Origin: Pyropia yezoensis
Taxonomy: Eukaryota; Rhodophyta; Bangiophyceae; Bangiales; Bangiaceae
DNA: 64,000 nt
Direction: 5' to 3'
NCBI GenBank assembly: GCA_009829735.1
Contig: CM020620.1
Span: forward strand, 1,178,001 to 1,242,000
Shown: one piece after another, positions 12,156 through 22,279 of the stretch
Position numbering within the stretch: the first letter of the stretch is position 1
How the letters are laid out: the number at the start of each line of letters is the position of its first letter
Program-made: the position numbers and the translations under genes
The notes under the pieces: generated by a model
What the model was told of the DNA's origin: nothing
Seen by the model: the letters and a program-made list of their open reading frames with translations, nothing else
Databases searched by the model: none

Positions 12156-12915
12156 GCCCGAGGCAGAACGGCCGGAGTAGTCGGCGACCGCACGGCCACC
12201 CCCTGTCTCGCGGCGGATAAGCGCGGGGCCGGAGGAGCTTGAAGCACCGGAACAGGCGGAGCGGAACGCAAACGTGCCGGCGACGGTCCAGGCGAAGCCA
12301 CCGGGATGACAGGTGCAACAGGAGCAAGTGGAGCCGCCGCAGACGCCCGACCGACCGCCGCGGCCCACCCCGACTCTTGCACCGGCGGCCCAGTTGGCAG
12401 ATGATCAAGGGCGACCGGAGCAGGAAAGCTGCCTAGCTGCGGCCACGCCGGAAGCGGCGTCGCCAGCTGCACCTTGGCCGGAGAAGACTGGTAGACCACC
12501 CGCACCCAACTGGAGCCATCCCGACGCGGGCGGTTCTGGTCGGCAATCGCGTTCAAGAAGTTCCGGTCATGCACCGGCAGCCGACGCCGGAAGTCAAGCA
12601 TCGCCCGGATGAGTTCCTTGTACTCCTCGTCCTGGCTGCACAGGAAGTCGACGGTCGACTTGTCGACAAACCAGACCATCAGGAGGTCGGGGAGAAGCCG
12701 AAGCCGGTTGGACACCAAGACCTCGTGGAGCCAGTGGTTGGCCGCCAAGACTGTCATCTCGGAGGTGTACATCATGTACGGGATCGAGTGGAAGAAGCCC
12801 TTGATCGACGCCTGGGTCAAGGCGTCCAAGACGTACCAGGTGAAGGGGATGCTGGATGGAGCAAACCCGACCGGGATCTCGATTTCCTGCTGCTGCGGGA
12901 TGACCTTGGGGTAGT
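12156..12915 (-). pseudogene. F3 element 3B antisense ORF, middle part
   Basis: Read on the minus strand from 12915, this matches aORF3 of element 3A from about codon 250 (starting at PKVIPQQQEIEIP) to about codon 500. The N-terminal part is cut at 12916 by an F3 LTR and lies in piece 2 at 25675-26121. The C-terminal part is removed by the deletion at 12155/12156. The segment includes the conserved helical core (NHWLHEV, LLPDLLMVWF, HDRNFLNAI) and a Pro/Ala-rich tail. Confidence 0.85.
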
Positions 12916-13486
12916 TGTGGTATAAAACTTGATCCTCTCAGACACGTGTCTATATCCCTCGGGGGAAAGGGACAGGTAACACAGAAAGGGGAACTACGAG
13001 AATGGTGTGCCTGTTGCCTCACGTGCCTGCTCGCAGAGCAAACAGATACGCACGGTAGTGCACACGGGGAAGAGGAAAGCAAACGCGCAGTTGTCTTTTT
13101 CCTGAGCGCGCGGGCCAAGGGCGCCTCGCTGTCCCTCTTAACGTGCATCTGGGGGAGCCTCGGCACGTTGGCCAGGTAGCCCCCCCATAACCCCGAGTGG
13201 CCCCGACCCGAGTCTAACCTCGTCAGGTCGGGGGCCACTATCACTACTAATTCTATTCCCACTCACTAATCTCACACTCAAATTCTCTCAAATCAAGTCC
13301 CTCACAAGTATGCAAAAACCCATCAGAAATCCCTCTCTCACGTGTGTATAGCGTAGTCCACCGCATCCCAGTGCCGGGCACGGGCCACGGCCGCCAACAA
13401 TCACCACACGGCGGGCGTGTTCTGGAACCTGGTGCCCTCTGGTTGTAGTCCCGGGTCGGCGCCAAGTCGGGGCCAGGGATGCTACA
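12916..13486 (-). repeat. F3 3' LTR of element 3A
   Basis: 571 bp; it begins TGTAGCATCCC and ends ATACCACA in element orientation, and matches 26122-26694 and 59906-60478. It is flanked at 12911-12915 by gtagt, the complement of actac, which also precedes the 3A 5' LTR at 26117-26121. That makes it the 3' end of the element starting in piece 2. It differs from the 3A 5' LTR at about a dozen positions by eye. Confidence 0.88.
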
Positions 13487-13597
13487 TAGCTTCCTCCCTA
13501 GTCCGGCACGTCCTCGGGCCGAACCAGGTGCCACCGTGCACAGCCTCGAGCACGTCCACACCGGTGCCGAGGTCGAGCGTCTTCACCCTGGTCACGA
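13487..13597 (-). other. 3' tail of element 3A with polypurine tract
   Basis: 111 bp between the F3 LTR and the F2 LTR. On the minus strand it starts with tcgtg, matching the bases before the F2 5' LTR at 35094-35098, so it is the part of 3A beyond the F2 insertion. It ends in agggaggaagcta right before the F3 LTR, a reasonable polypurine tract for plus-strand priming. No gene is visible. Confidence 0.8.
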
Positions 13598-13960
13598 TGT
13601 AGCACAATAGGAATCCGTCGCACGTCCACTCTCAGGGAACACTCACCAAGGGGGATCGGCACCAACGTCACCGGGAGGCCAAGGTTGCTGTCCTTGGAGC
13701 GCAAGCCACGGGACCAAGATGGGAGCCCAAATGGGAGGGGTTTGTTGTTCTACCTTGGCCGGCGGTGGATTCGCCACCGGCCCCCTCGTTATAAACCCTC
13801 GGAGACACTACTAACTACCCTCCACCCCAAGATGCAAGTCCCTCTGGTCATACGTAACTTATAGATACCGTGACCAGTACGAACTATCAAATTGAAAGTT
13901 AAGGGTTAGAAGTAGCCCCCCTGATATTAGGGTCACAATACGGTCAACCATATTGCTACA
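13598..13960 (-). repeat. F2 3' LTR
   Basis: 363 bp, from TGTAGCAATATGG to CTATTGTGCTACA in element orientation. By eye it differs at a single base from the F2 5' LTR at 35099-35461, and it is flanked by the matching duplication tcgtg (13593-13597 reversed). Together with the overlap of piece 1 and piece 2, this identifies it as the 3' LTR of the element starting at 35099. Confidence 0.9.
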
Positions 13961-14547
13961 TATCCCCCCCTTAGATTCGGCCCGTCCTCGGGTCGAGTTG
14001 CATTCGGGGTACCGAATGTAAGTGGGTCGCGTGACCGTTTACCCGTCGGGTGGGGCTTTGCGCCCCGTCGCGACAGACACCCCTTTTCGAGGTTGTCTCA
14101 GGGGGGTGCCCCCCTTTGCGTGGTACACACACACGATCCGTTTTCCGGACCGTTAAATTCCCGATGCGGGTTGCTGTTCACGCCCCCCCTTTCCGAGGGG
14201 TGGTGCAAGCGGATCCGCCACCAGGTGCCTGGTGGTAGGGGGGCCCCTCTCGTGTGGACGATTGAGTGGGGGGCGGGGGCTGCCCGCGTTGCGTGGGGGC
14301 GGTTGGGGGTGACCCCCCTTACTTACCCCGTGTGTGGGTGTGGCCCCGTCCCGCCCAGGTGCCTGGGTGGAGCGCGGTCGTAGCCCCGTGGGGCGCGGGT
14401 CGACCCGCGTGCCTGCGGCGCTTCTCGTGGCCGTTTGTGGTCATAAGCGCGGGTGTCCGCGCTTCCCTGGCTCGTCCCGGTTATCCCACCGTACCGGGTT
14501 GTAGCCGTCGACGGCTTGTGGGCGCGGGGGACTCCGCACCCGTTATC
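13961..14547 (+). repeat. Palindrome-rich leader of aORF2, with polypurine tract
   Basis: This stretch lies between the F2 3' LTR and the aORF2 ATG. Next to the LTR, on the minus strand, is a purine run (aagggggggata), the likely polypurine tract. The rest holds a dense series of perfect short inverted repeats: 14052-14066, 14100-14115, 14218-14235, 14394-14409, 14445-14464 and 14503-14516, with arms of 5-8 bp and loops of 0-5 bases. As the DNA upstream of aORF2 it is the natural place for its promoter, but no promoter motif is evident. Repeated at 24725-25311. Confidence 0.75.
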
Positions 14548-16995
14548 ATGTCCTATCCCCAGGTGCTTGAAGAGGAGGAAGACCTCCTGATCGGGGAGGA
14601 GATGGAGGACGACGCGCCTGTCGGTCCCGACGCCGCGCGTTACGGGGTGAGCTCGTCTGACGACGACGGGCCTGCGGTGTCCGTCCGTCTGTCGGCCGGA
14701 GGACTGTCGTCCGTGTGCAGCGGCACGACGGTGCCGTCGGCCGGAGGTCAACCCGGCGGTCAACCGCGCGTGGCGGCTTCTACCCCCTCTCTGCCGGCTG
14801 CCCGGATGGGGCCTGGTGCCGGTGCCGGCTCACCGCAGGTACCTCAAGATGGTCCGCCCTGCGGCGGAGGTCGCGACCCGCAGCCGACTCCGGCTGGTCA
14901 AGGTGGTCCGGGTGTCCGGGCGGTGACTCCTCGAGGCGGTCCCGACGTTGACGCGGGTGGTGGTGGCGGTGCGACACCCGGTGCGGCGGGTCAAGACGGT
15001 GCGGGTGTCCGCACGGCCGGGGCTCCGGCTCCGGAGGCTGTCCAAGTGCCTTCCCCTTCCGAGGCGGGGGCTACGCCGACGGGTGGTGCCGGCGCCGGTG
15101 CCGTACCTGCGGTGCCGCGGGCGTCGAGCGGTCAAGACGCTCCTTCTCCCATGGCGGTTGACACCGGGAGTTACTCCGGGCGGGCGCCCGCCCTTCTTCT
15201 TCCTCCTCGGCCTCGTCCATCTCCGACGTCGGCCCCTCTGCCGGTGGTGCGTCCCCCGGCGCCCCCGATTCTTCCTGGTCCTGCCCGGGTTGCCCCGTTG
15301 GGTGGCGGCGTCGCCGTGGCGGCGGGTCAACCCGCCATGTCGGTGTCCGACTTGGTGGCTCGGGTTCGAGGCCTCACGGTGCAAGAGTCGATGGAGTCCG
15401 ATGGGCGTATGCGGGTGGACTTCCACCTGGTGCATCCCCGTGGAGAATCCTCCCGGCGCGTCAAGGTGGACCCATGCTGGGAGCGGGAGTTGGTTCGGCT
15501 GGTCAACCAGCCGAACGCGGTCCGGGTGGAACACCATTGGATCCTGAGTCAGCCGGACGACCGGCATGCGCAGCTCTGGCGCACCCGGGTGGGACGGGGT
15601 GAGGTCTACCTCGACCCCAACTTCGGGGTCTGCGACTTGATTGCCCCCGCGTTGCCGCGGGAGATTGACTACCCGGCTAGTGCTCGGGGGATTGCGGCGG
15701 CGGCGGAGCCGGTTGCGTTTGGGGAGACGGTGAGCCGTACCGGTCGGTATCCCGACTTTGACTACTACCCGGGGGTACCCCCGTATCTGTCGTTGACGGC
15801 TCCCTACCCGCCCATGGCGGGGTTGAAGTCGGCGTCGAGTTGGCGACGTAACCATGGTGTCATGGCGGATGCGTTCCGCACGGATATAACGTGTGCGTTG
15901 CAGACCGGCAACGGTCGTGCTCCGGTATACACTCCCGTGCGCCCGCCGCTATGGCAGGAGGGGTGGGAACCCGCCCCTGCTTTCCGGTTTGACACCGGCT
16001 CCTGCCTCCGATACTTCGGGAGTGTGTTGGCCTCCCGGCCGGTCCACCCGTTGCAGGGTACCTTCACCCTTGAGGTTACCCTCGGGCAGGCTTCATCCTT
16101 CTTGCTGTCCGTCCGCCGGCAGGGTCGTCTGTTTCATCTTCCGACGGGTGTCCGTCGGCACATCGCGCAGTTGGGCGTGGATCTGATAGCTGCCAAGACC
16201 GGGTTGGCCCGGGAGTTCGAAGCCCTGCTGGCTGTTCACGATGCCGTGAACTGGGCTGGGGTGTTGGCCCTTCCCCCGTACCGGGACCCGCAGGCTGGGG
16301 CTTCCCCCTTGCCTCGTCACTCGTTGCGTGTCCGGCGTACTCAGCCGGGTGAGCCTAGTTGCCATGGGTGGGCGTCCACCGAGGCCGTTCCTGACCTGGG
16401 TATTCCCATGGTTATCCATGACCCTCTTCAGGTCCTTGCTCCGTGGTTCGGTAACCCGATGCCGGCGGCGGTTGGCCGTCGTCCCCGAGAGTGGGGCTCT
16501 GTGGGTGGGGAGCGTGAGGTGTCCCGTCGTCGGGCGGAGTACCGCCGTGGTTACGGTGGAGCCCCTTCGGTAGGGTCCTACCGGGCCTCGTATCAAGTGC
16601 CACCGGCTCCGGTGGTAGCCGTGTCGGCTCCTGTGGCTCCTCTGGCTGCGCCAGTGTCACCTCCCGCTCCTGTCCTACATGACGGGGGTCCCCGTCTCTG
16701 GTATGAAGGCGTTGACGCCCTTGTTACCCGCGCAATGCGTGGGGGTCTCTCTGTTAGCTGGGGGGATATCCCCCCAGGTGCTGCGCTGGTTGGGTCAGCG
16801 CGTTGCTTTGGTGGCGTGCTGGACCGCCTCCAGAAAGCTCTGGAGGACGTGGAGGCTGGCCGCAGCACCCTCGTCCAGCTATGCACCGAGGTAACTCGGG
16901 TGGTCGACCGTCGTGACATTGCCGACCGGTGGAGCACGGAGGTATACGCGCTTACGCGTGAGTGGCCTCCCTCGGGCAGTGGGTCTACCCACTGA
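14548..16995 (+). CDS. F2 antisense ORF product (aORF2), complete copy
   Basis: 815 aa from an ATG at 14548. The frame is open about 280 bases further upstream without another ATG, so the start is inferred. The N-terminus is acidic (VLEEEEDLLIGEEMEDD), followed by a Gly/Pro/Ala-rich stretch to about residue 260, then a folded-looking region. A core at about residues 410-570 (VPPYLS, RYFGSVLAS, LFHLPTGV, LLAVHDAVNW) follows the same pattern as the antisense ORFs of F1 and F3. A Pro/Ala-rich linker and a helical C-terminus end the protein. It lies between pol and the 3' LTR on the opposite strand, converging with pol. No known domain is recognised. That it stays open in the youngest family suggests it is a real protein. 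Confidence 0.7.
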   Translation: MSYPQVLEEEEDLLIGEEMEDDAPVGPDAARYGVSSSDDDGPAVSVRLSAGGLSSVCSGTTVPSAGGQPGGQPRVAASTPSLPAARMGPGAGAGSPQVPQDGPPCGGGRDPQPTPAGQGGPGVRAVTPRGGPDVDAGGGGGATPGAAGQDGAGVRTAGAPAPEAVQVPSPSEAGATPTGGAGAGAVPAVPRASSGQDAPSPMAVDTGSYSGRAPALLLPPRPRPSPTSAPLPVVRPPAPPILPGPARVAPLGGGVAVAAGQPAMSVSDLVARVRGLTVQESMESDGRMRVDFHLVHPRGESSRRVKVDPCWERELVRLVNQPNAVRVEHHWILSQPDDRHAQLWRTRVGRGEVYLDPNFGVCDLIAPALPREIDYPASARGIAAAAEPVAFGETVSRTGRYPDFDYYPGVPPYLSLTAPYPPMAGLKSASSWRRNHGVMADAFRTDITCALQTGNGRAPVYTPVRPPLWQEGWEPAPAFRFDTGSCLRYFGSVLASRPVHPLQGTFTLEVTLGQASSFLLSVRRQGRLFHLPTGVRRHIAQLGVDLIAAKTGLAREFEALLAVHDAVNWAGVLALPPYRDPQAGASPLPRHSLRVRRTQPGEPSCHGWASTEAVPDLGIPMVIHDPLQVLAPWFGNPMPAAVGRRPREWGSVGGEREVSRRRAEYRRGYGGAPSVGSYRASYQVPPAPVVAVSAPVAPLAAPVSPPAPVLHDGGPRLWYEGVDALVTRAMRGGLSVSWGDIPPGAALVGSARCFGGVLDRLQKALEDVEAGRSTLVQLCTEVTRVVDRRDIADRWSTEVYALTREWPPSGSGSTH

Positions 16996-17476
16996 GGAGT
17001 GCTATTGGTTTGTGAGGGAGAGGGCCCCGGCAACCCTTATGGTCGCCGGGTAGTAGTGAGTATAAACTCATCCCCCGCTGGGGGCATTGCTTGCCTCTGT
17101 TTGCTGCCCTGGGGAGTACCCCTTCTGGCTCAGTGGTGCCTTGCCTCCCGCCCAACTTCTTCCGGTTGGTTCATGCTTGGGGAGGTTATCCTCCCTCACT
17201 TTGTGTCTTGGCTTGGGGAGGTCATCCTCCCGTGTAAGCTCCCTAGTTACTTCGATATTATCGGAGTTAGCCTTTACCTTTAAGTTAACTTATTAAGGTT
17301 CAGGTTTTTACTTAGTTACCTAAGCTTAGCTCTACTTAGTTACCTAAGCTTGGTTCGACTTAGAAACCTAAGTCTGATTTGACTTAGAAACCTAAGTCTG
17401 CCGTAACCATGTCACACCCTACTTAGTAGGTATAAGCCTCACCCCCCAACAGCCGATGTCGGTGTCGGTTGGGTTG
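16996..17476. promoter_or_regulatory. F2 convergent junction with hairpin cluster
   Basis: This non-coding stretch separates the 3' ends of aORF2 (plus) and pol (minus). It carries several perfect hairpins, including GGGAGG-TTAT-CCTCCC and GGGAGG-TCAT-CCTCCC near 17180-17235 and an inverted repeat beside the pol stop (CCCAAC...GTTGGG, near 17445-17475). Its position suggests 3' processing or termination for both transcripts; that function is inferred. Copies at 21801-22279 and 42044-42524. Confidence 0.6.
17311..17396. repeat. Four 24-bp repeats of CTTAG-N4-CTAAG
   Basis: Inverted pairs start at 17311, 17335, 17359 and 17383, a spacing of exactly 24 bp. Two have the core CTTAGTTACCTAAG and two CTTAGAAACCTAAG. 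The patch is AT-rich inside a GC-rich element. It is conserved in the other two F2 copies (about 21876-21965 and 42124-42209). Confidence 0.9.
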
Positions 17477-19500
17477 TTACAGTAGGCGTCGTCGCCTCAT
17501 GTAAGGCATGAGTAGTTGGCGGGGTATATTCGCCGCCTGTTCCCAGGTGGGTGAGTCGTATCCGACCCACATAACCTTGACGTACCAGGGTCCTGGTATG
17601 TCCGGGTCGGTGTGTCCGACCACGCTCTCTACTTGGTATGGAATCCCATCCGGTCCCACCGGGTCATCCGACCGGTGGGTTGTAAGAGCTTCATGTAGCA
17701 ACCCAGCCGGTACCGGCTGAGGCTGTTCCGGCTTCGGAGCAGGTGTGACATCATTCATACTGATGCGTTGGATCTCCGTATCGGAGTGTAAGATAACAGA
17801 GTGGTCATCTCTGTGGAGGATCTGGTACGGTCCCTTGACCGGTTGCATAAGCTTGTTCCCTCGGAACTTCTGGTGTCTGATATAGACCCAGTCACCTGTT
17901 ACCAGGGTTGCGTTGCGCACCCGTAGTCGGGCGTCGAAGTTCTTCTTATACCGAAGTTGTGTTCTGTCAAGGGCACCCTTGAGCTTAGGAATCATCCACG
18001 ATAGCTTGGCCAACCAAGCTAGGTGGATGCGTTCGGCGGGTCGGCCCTTCGGTGTATCATACCGAGTGCACCTGCCGGGTGGCAGCGTCAGGTTACCGAC
18101 GCCTAGTGGCATGACCCACTCCAGCGGAGCAATGTTTGTGCTCCGATGTGGCCTGGCATTGTATGCCAGGGTGAGTACGGACAGAAGCCTGTCCCAAGTG
18201 TTCGTGTGCTCGGCCACGTAGCACTGTAGCATCTTTACGATGGTGCGGTTGAACCGCTCCACCTGCCCGTTGGACTGCGGGTGGTAGTCGGCTGCCCGAC
18301 GTGGTTCGATACCGAACATGCCCAGGACCTTAGTGCAGAATGCCGACGTAAGGTTTGCTCCGTTATCGGAGAGGAGTTGCTTCATGACTCCGTATGCACT
18401 GATCCAGTGGTCAACCACTGCGTTCATGATCGTGTATGCCGTATCATTCGGGATGGCTGCCGCTCTGGACAGCTTAGTGAAGCGGTCAGACATGACCAGG
18501 ATGTACCTGTTCCCTTCTTCCGTTATCGGAAGTGGCCCGAGTATGTCGATAGCGACTTGCTCGTTGGGCCCATCAGGTGGGAATAGCTTCATGGCAGACG
18601 CCCGCCTATGTAGACTCATGCGGTTACGTGCACAGGGGTGGCATCCCCTTACGTGGTCGACCACGTCGACGGCCATTGCTGGCCAGTAGAAGAACCTCGC
18701 ATTGCTGCGAACATACGTGAACCCCCCGGGTGTCCGGCTGTAGGGTTCTCATGTTCTCGTTCCATGACGGCTTGCCGTAAGGACACGGGAACCACGACTT
18801 GATGTCGTCCATCGGCGGTGCCCGCCGGTATATGAGTCCGTCTTCGTTCTCGGAGAAGATCCCGGCCGTACCGGCCAGGAGGTTAGCACGATGACGTCTA
18901 CAGTCATCGTCGTTGGCCTGTGCCTCGCGGAAGTCCGCGAGGGTCAATGGGCACGCAAGGTGTGCCATGGTATGGTCAGCCATACCCTGGGTAGCATTAC
19001 CCACCATGCACACCGGTACTACCGGGATGTCCTCGTCCACCGGGCGGGTATCCCCGCTCGGGGTGTCGAGTCGAGACAACGCGTCTCCGAGTGGTGGGGT
19101 TGACCCAGCCTTATACACCGTGCGGTAGTCGTGCTCGGCCATTTCAGCCTCCATCGGGCTAGCCTCCCATGGCTATCGGAATCCTTGTCACCAGGTTGAG
19201 GAGCCATCGTAGGGTTCGTGGTCGGAACCTCACGATGAACCTGGAGCCCTCCAGGTATGGACGGAGCAGTTGCAACTTGCCCATATAACTCCGCAGCATT
19301 CCACGCCTCCGGTGGCACTATAGTTCCGCTCAGCCGGGTTGAGTGTCCGGCTGAAGTACCCTACCGGACGTAGGTCCGGGATAACGTTATCGGTACCGAT
19401 CAACGTCTCTCCCTGTAACAGGGTGCATCCCACTTGTGTATCACACGCATCGACATCGATGACGAAGGTACCCCGTCTATGCGGTAACGCAAGGACGGGT
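17477..19500 (-). pseudogene. pol: F2 pol, C-terminal half (piece 1 duplicate)
   Basis: Encodes part of RNase H, integrase (HHCC; DILGPLP; SDNGANL; NGQVERFN) and the chromodomain, ending RRRRLL at 17477. It overlaps 40022-42043 of piece 2 as a reverse complement. Frame breaks near 18720 and 19150 are single-base differences from piece 2 close to the sequence gap and look like consensus errors. Conversely, this copy keeps the chromodomain frame that piece 2 loses by one C near 41915. Confidence 0.85.
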
Positions 19501-20000
19501 NNNNNNNNNNNNNNNNNNNNNNNNNNNNNNNNNNNNNNNNNNNNNNNNNNNNNNNNNNNNNNNNNNNNNNNNNNNNNNNNNNNNNNNNNNNNNNNNNNNN
19601 NNNNNNNNNNNNNNNNNNNNNNNNNNNNNNNNNNNNNNNNNNNNNNNNNNNNNNNNNNNNNNNNNNNNNNNNNNNNNNNNNNNNNNNNNNNNNNNNNNNN
19701 NNNNNNNNNNNNNNNNNNNNNNNNNNNNNNNNNNNNNNNNNNNNNNNNNNNNNNNNNNNNNNNNNNNNNNNNNNNNNNNNNNNNNNNNNNNNNNNNNNNN
19801 NNNNNNNNNNNNNNNNNNNNNNNNNNNNNNNNNNNNNNNNNNNNNNNNNNNNNNNNNNNNNNNNNNNNNNNNNNNNNNNNNNNNNNNNNNNNNNNNNNNN
19901 NNNNNNNNNNNNNNNNNNNNNNNNNNNNNNNNNNNNNNNNNNNNNNNNNNNNNNNNNNNNNNNNNNNNNNNNNNNNNNNNNNNNNNNNNNNNNNNNNNNN
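19501..20000. other. Assembly gap, exactly 500 N
   Basis: A run of 500 N, evidently a placeholder length. The two sides are head-to-head copies of F2 pol: 20001 onward is the reverse complement of sequence ending near 19272. The join therefore reflects repeat similarity rather than a known distance. Confidence 0.97.
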
Positions 20001-21800
20001 GCAACTGCTCCGTCCATACCTGGAGGGCTCCAGGTTCATCGTGAGGTCCGACCACGAACCCCTACGATGGCTCCTCAACCTTGGTGACAAGGATTCCGAT
20101 AGCCATGGGAGGCTAGCCCGATGGAGGCTGAAGATGGCCGGGCACGACTACCGCACGGTGTATAAGGCTGGGTCAACCCACCTCGGAGACGCGTTGTCTC
20201 GACTCGACACACCGAGCGGGGATACCCGCCCGGTGGACGAGGACATCCCGGTAGTACCGGTGTGCATGGTGGGTAATGCTACCCAGGGTATGGCTGACCA
20301 TACCATGGCACACCTTGCGTGCCCATTGACCCTCGCGGACTTCCGCGAGGCACAGGCCAACGACGATGACTGTAGACGTCATCGTGCTAACCTCCTGGCC
20401 GGTACGGCCGGCATCTTCTCCGAGAACGAAGACGGACTCATATACCGGCGGGCACCCGCCGATGGACGACATCAAGTCGTGGTTCCCGTGTCCTTACGGC
20501 AAGCCGTCATGGAACGAGAACATGAGAAACCCTACAGCCGGACACCCGGGGGGTTCACGTATGTTCGCAGCAATGCGAAGGTTCTTCTACTGGCCAGCAA
20601 TGGCCGTCGACGTGGTCGACCACGTAAGGGGATGCCACCCCTGTGCGCGTAACCGCATGAGTCTACATAGGCAGGCGTCTGCCATGAAGCTATTCCCACC
20701 CGATGGGCCCAACGAGCAAGTCGCTATCGACATACTCGGGCCACTTCCGGTAACGGAAGAAGGGAACAGGTACATCCTGGTCATGTCTGACCGATTCACC
20801 AAGCTGTCACGAGCGGCAGCCATCCCGAATGATACGGCATACACGATTATGAACGCAGTGGTTGACCACTGGATCAGTGCATACGGAGTCATGAAGCAAC
20901 TCCTCTCCGATAACGGAGCAAACCTTACGTCGGCATTCTGCACTAAGGTCCTGGGCATGTTCGGTATCGAACCACGTCGGGCATCCGACTACCACCCGCA
21001 GTCCAACGGGCAGGTGGAGCGGTTCAACCGCACCATCGTCAAGATGCTACAGTGCTACGTGGCAGAGCACACGAACACTTGGGACAGGCTTCTGTCCGTA
21101 CTCACCCTGGCATACAATGCCAGGCCACATCGGGAGTACCAACATCGCCCCACTGGAATGGGTCATGCCACTAGGCGTCGGTAACCTGACGCTGCCGCCA
21201 GGCAGGTGCACTCGGTATGATACACCGAAGGGCCGACCCGCCGAACGCATCCACCTAGCTTGGTTGGCCAAGCTATCGTGGATGATTCCTAAGCTCAAGG
21301 GTGCCCTTGACAGAAACACAACTTCGATACAAGAAGAACTTCGACGCCCGACTACGGGTGCGCAACGCAACCCTGGTAACAGGTGACTGGGTCTATATCA
21401 GACACCAGAAGTTCCGAGGGAACAAGCTTATGCAACCGGTCAAGGGACCGTACCAGATCCTCCACAGAGATACCACTCTGTTATCTTACACTCCGATACG
21501 GAGATTCAACGCATCAGCATGAATGACGTCACACCTGCTCCGAAGCCGGAACAGCCTCAGCCGGTACCGGCTGGGTTGCTACATGAAGCTCTTACAACCC
21601 ACCGGTCAGACGACCCGGTGGGACCGGATGGGATTCCATACCAAGTAGAGAGCGTGGTCGGACACACCGACCCGGACCTACCAGGACCCTGGTACGTCAA
21701 GGTTATGTGGGTCGGATACGACTCACCCACCTGGGAACAGGCGGCAAATATACCCCGCCAACTACTCATGCCTTACATGAGGCGACGACGCCTACTGTAA
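20001..21800 (+). pseudogene. pol: F2' pol, C-terminal half
   Basis: It starts in RNase H (YLEGSRFIVRSDHEPLRW), then the HHCC finger, the integrase core and the chromodomain, ending RRRRLL. Compared with the F2 copy the frame breaks near 20530, 21130, 21313 and 21470, each by one base in a short run. Because these lie within 1.5 kb of a gap, some may be consensus errors rather than mutations. True substitutions are also present. Confidence 0.8.
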
Positions 21801-22279
21801 CAACCCAACCGACACCGACTTCGGCTGTTGGGGGGTGAGGCTTATACCTACTAAGTAGGGTGTGACATGGTTAAAGCAGACTTAGGTTTCTAAGTCAAAT
21901 CAGACTTAGGTTTCTAAGTCGAACCAAGGCTTAGGTAACTAAGTAGAGCTAAGCTTAGGTAACTAAGTAAAAACCTGAACCTTAATAGGTAACTTAAAGG
22001 TAAAGCTAACTCCGATAATATCGAAGTAACTAGGGGGCTTACACGGGAGGATGACCTCCCAAAGCCAAGACACAAAGTGAGGGAGGATAACCTCCCCAAG
22101 CATGAACCAACCGGAAGAAGTTGGACGGGAGGCAAGGCACCACTGAGCCAGAAGGGGTACTCCCCAGGGCAGCAAACAGAGGCAAGCAATGCCCCCAGCG
22201 GGGGATGAGTTTATACTCACTACTACCCGGCTACCATAAGGGTTGCCGGGGCCCTCTCCCTCACAAACAATAGCACTCC
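21801..22279. promoter_or_regulatory. F2' convergent junction with hairpins and 24-bp repeats
   Basis: Same layout as 16996-17476 in reverse orientation, with the CTTAG/CTAAG 24-bp array (one spacer has an extra G) and the GGGAGG/CCTCCC hairpins. No coding potential seen. Confidence 0.6.

Noticed and set aside
13487-13597. Fragment of a fourth retrotransposon family
   Set aside because: Target duplications on both sides show it is the tail of element 3A, separated by the F2 insertion.
14830-15855. 341-codon Arg/His/Pro-rich ORF opposite aORF2 (also 23418-24443 and 43665 onward)
   Set aside because: Shadow of aORF2 in GC-rich sequence; low-complexity composition and no motifs.
19339-20652. 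Long ORFs crossing the 19501-20000 gap, and similar ones across 44024-44523
   Set aside because: They consist mostly of untranslatable N and join unrelated or head-to-head sequences.
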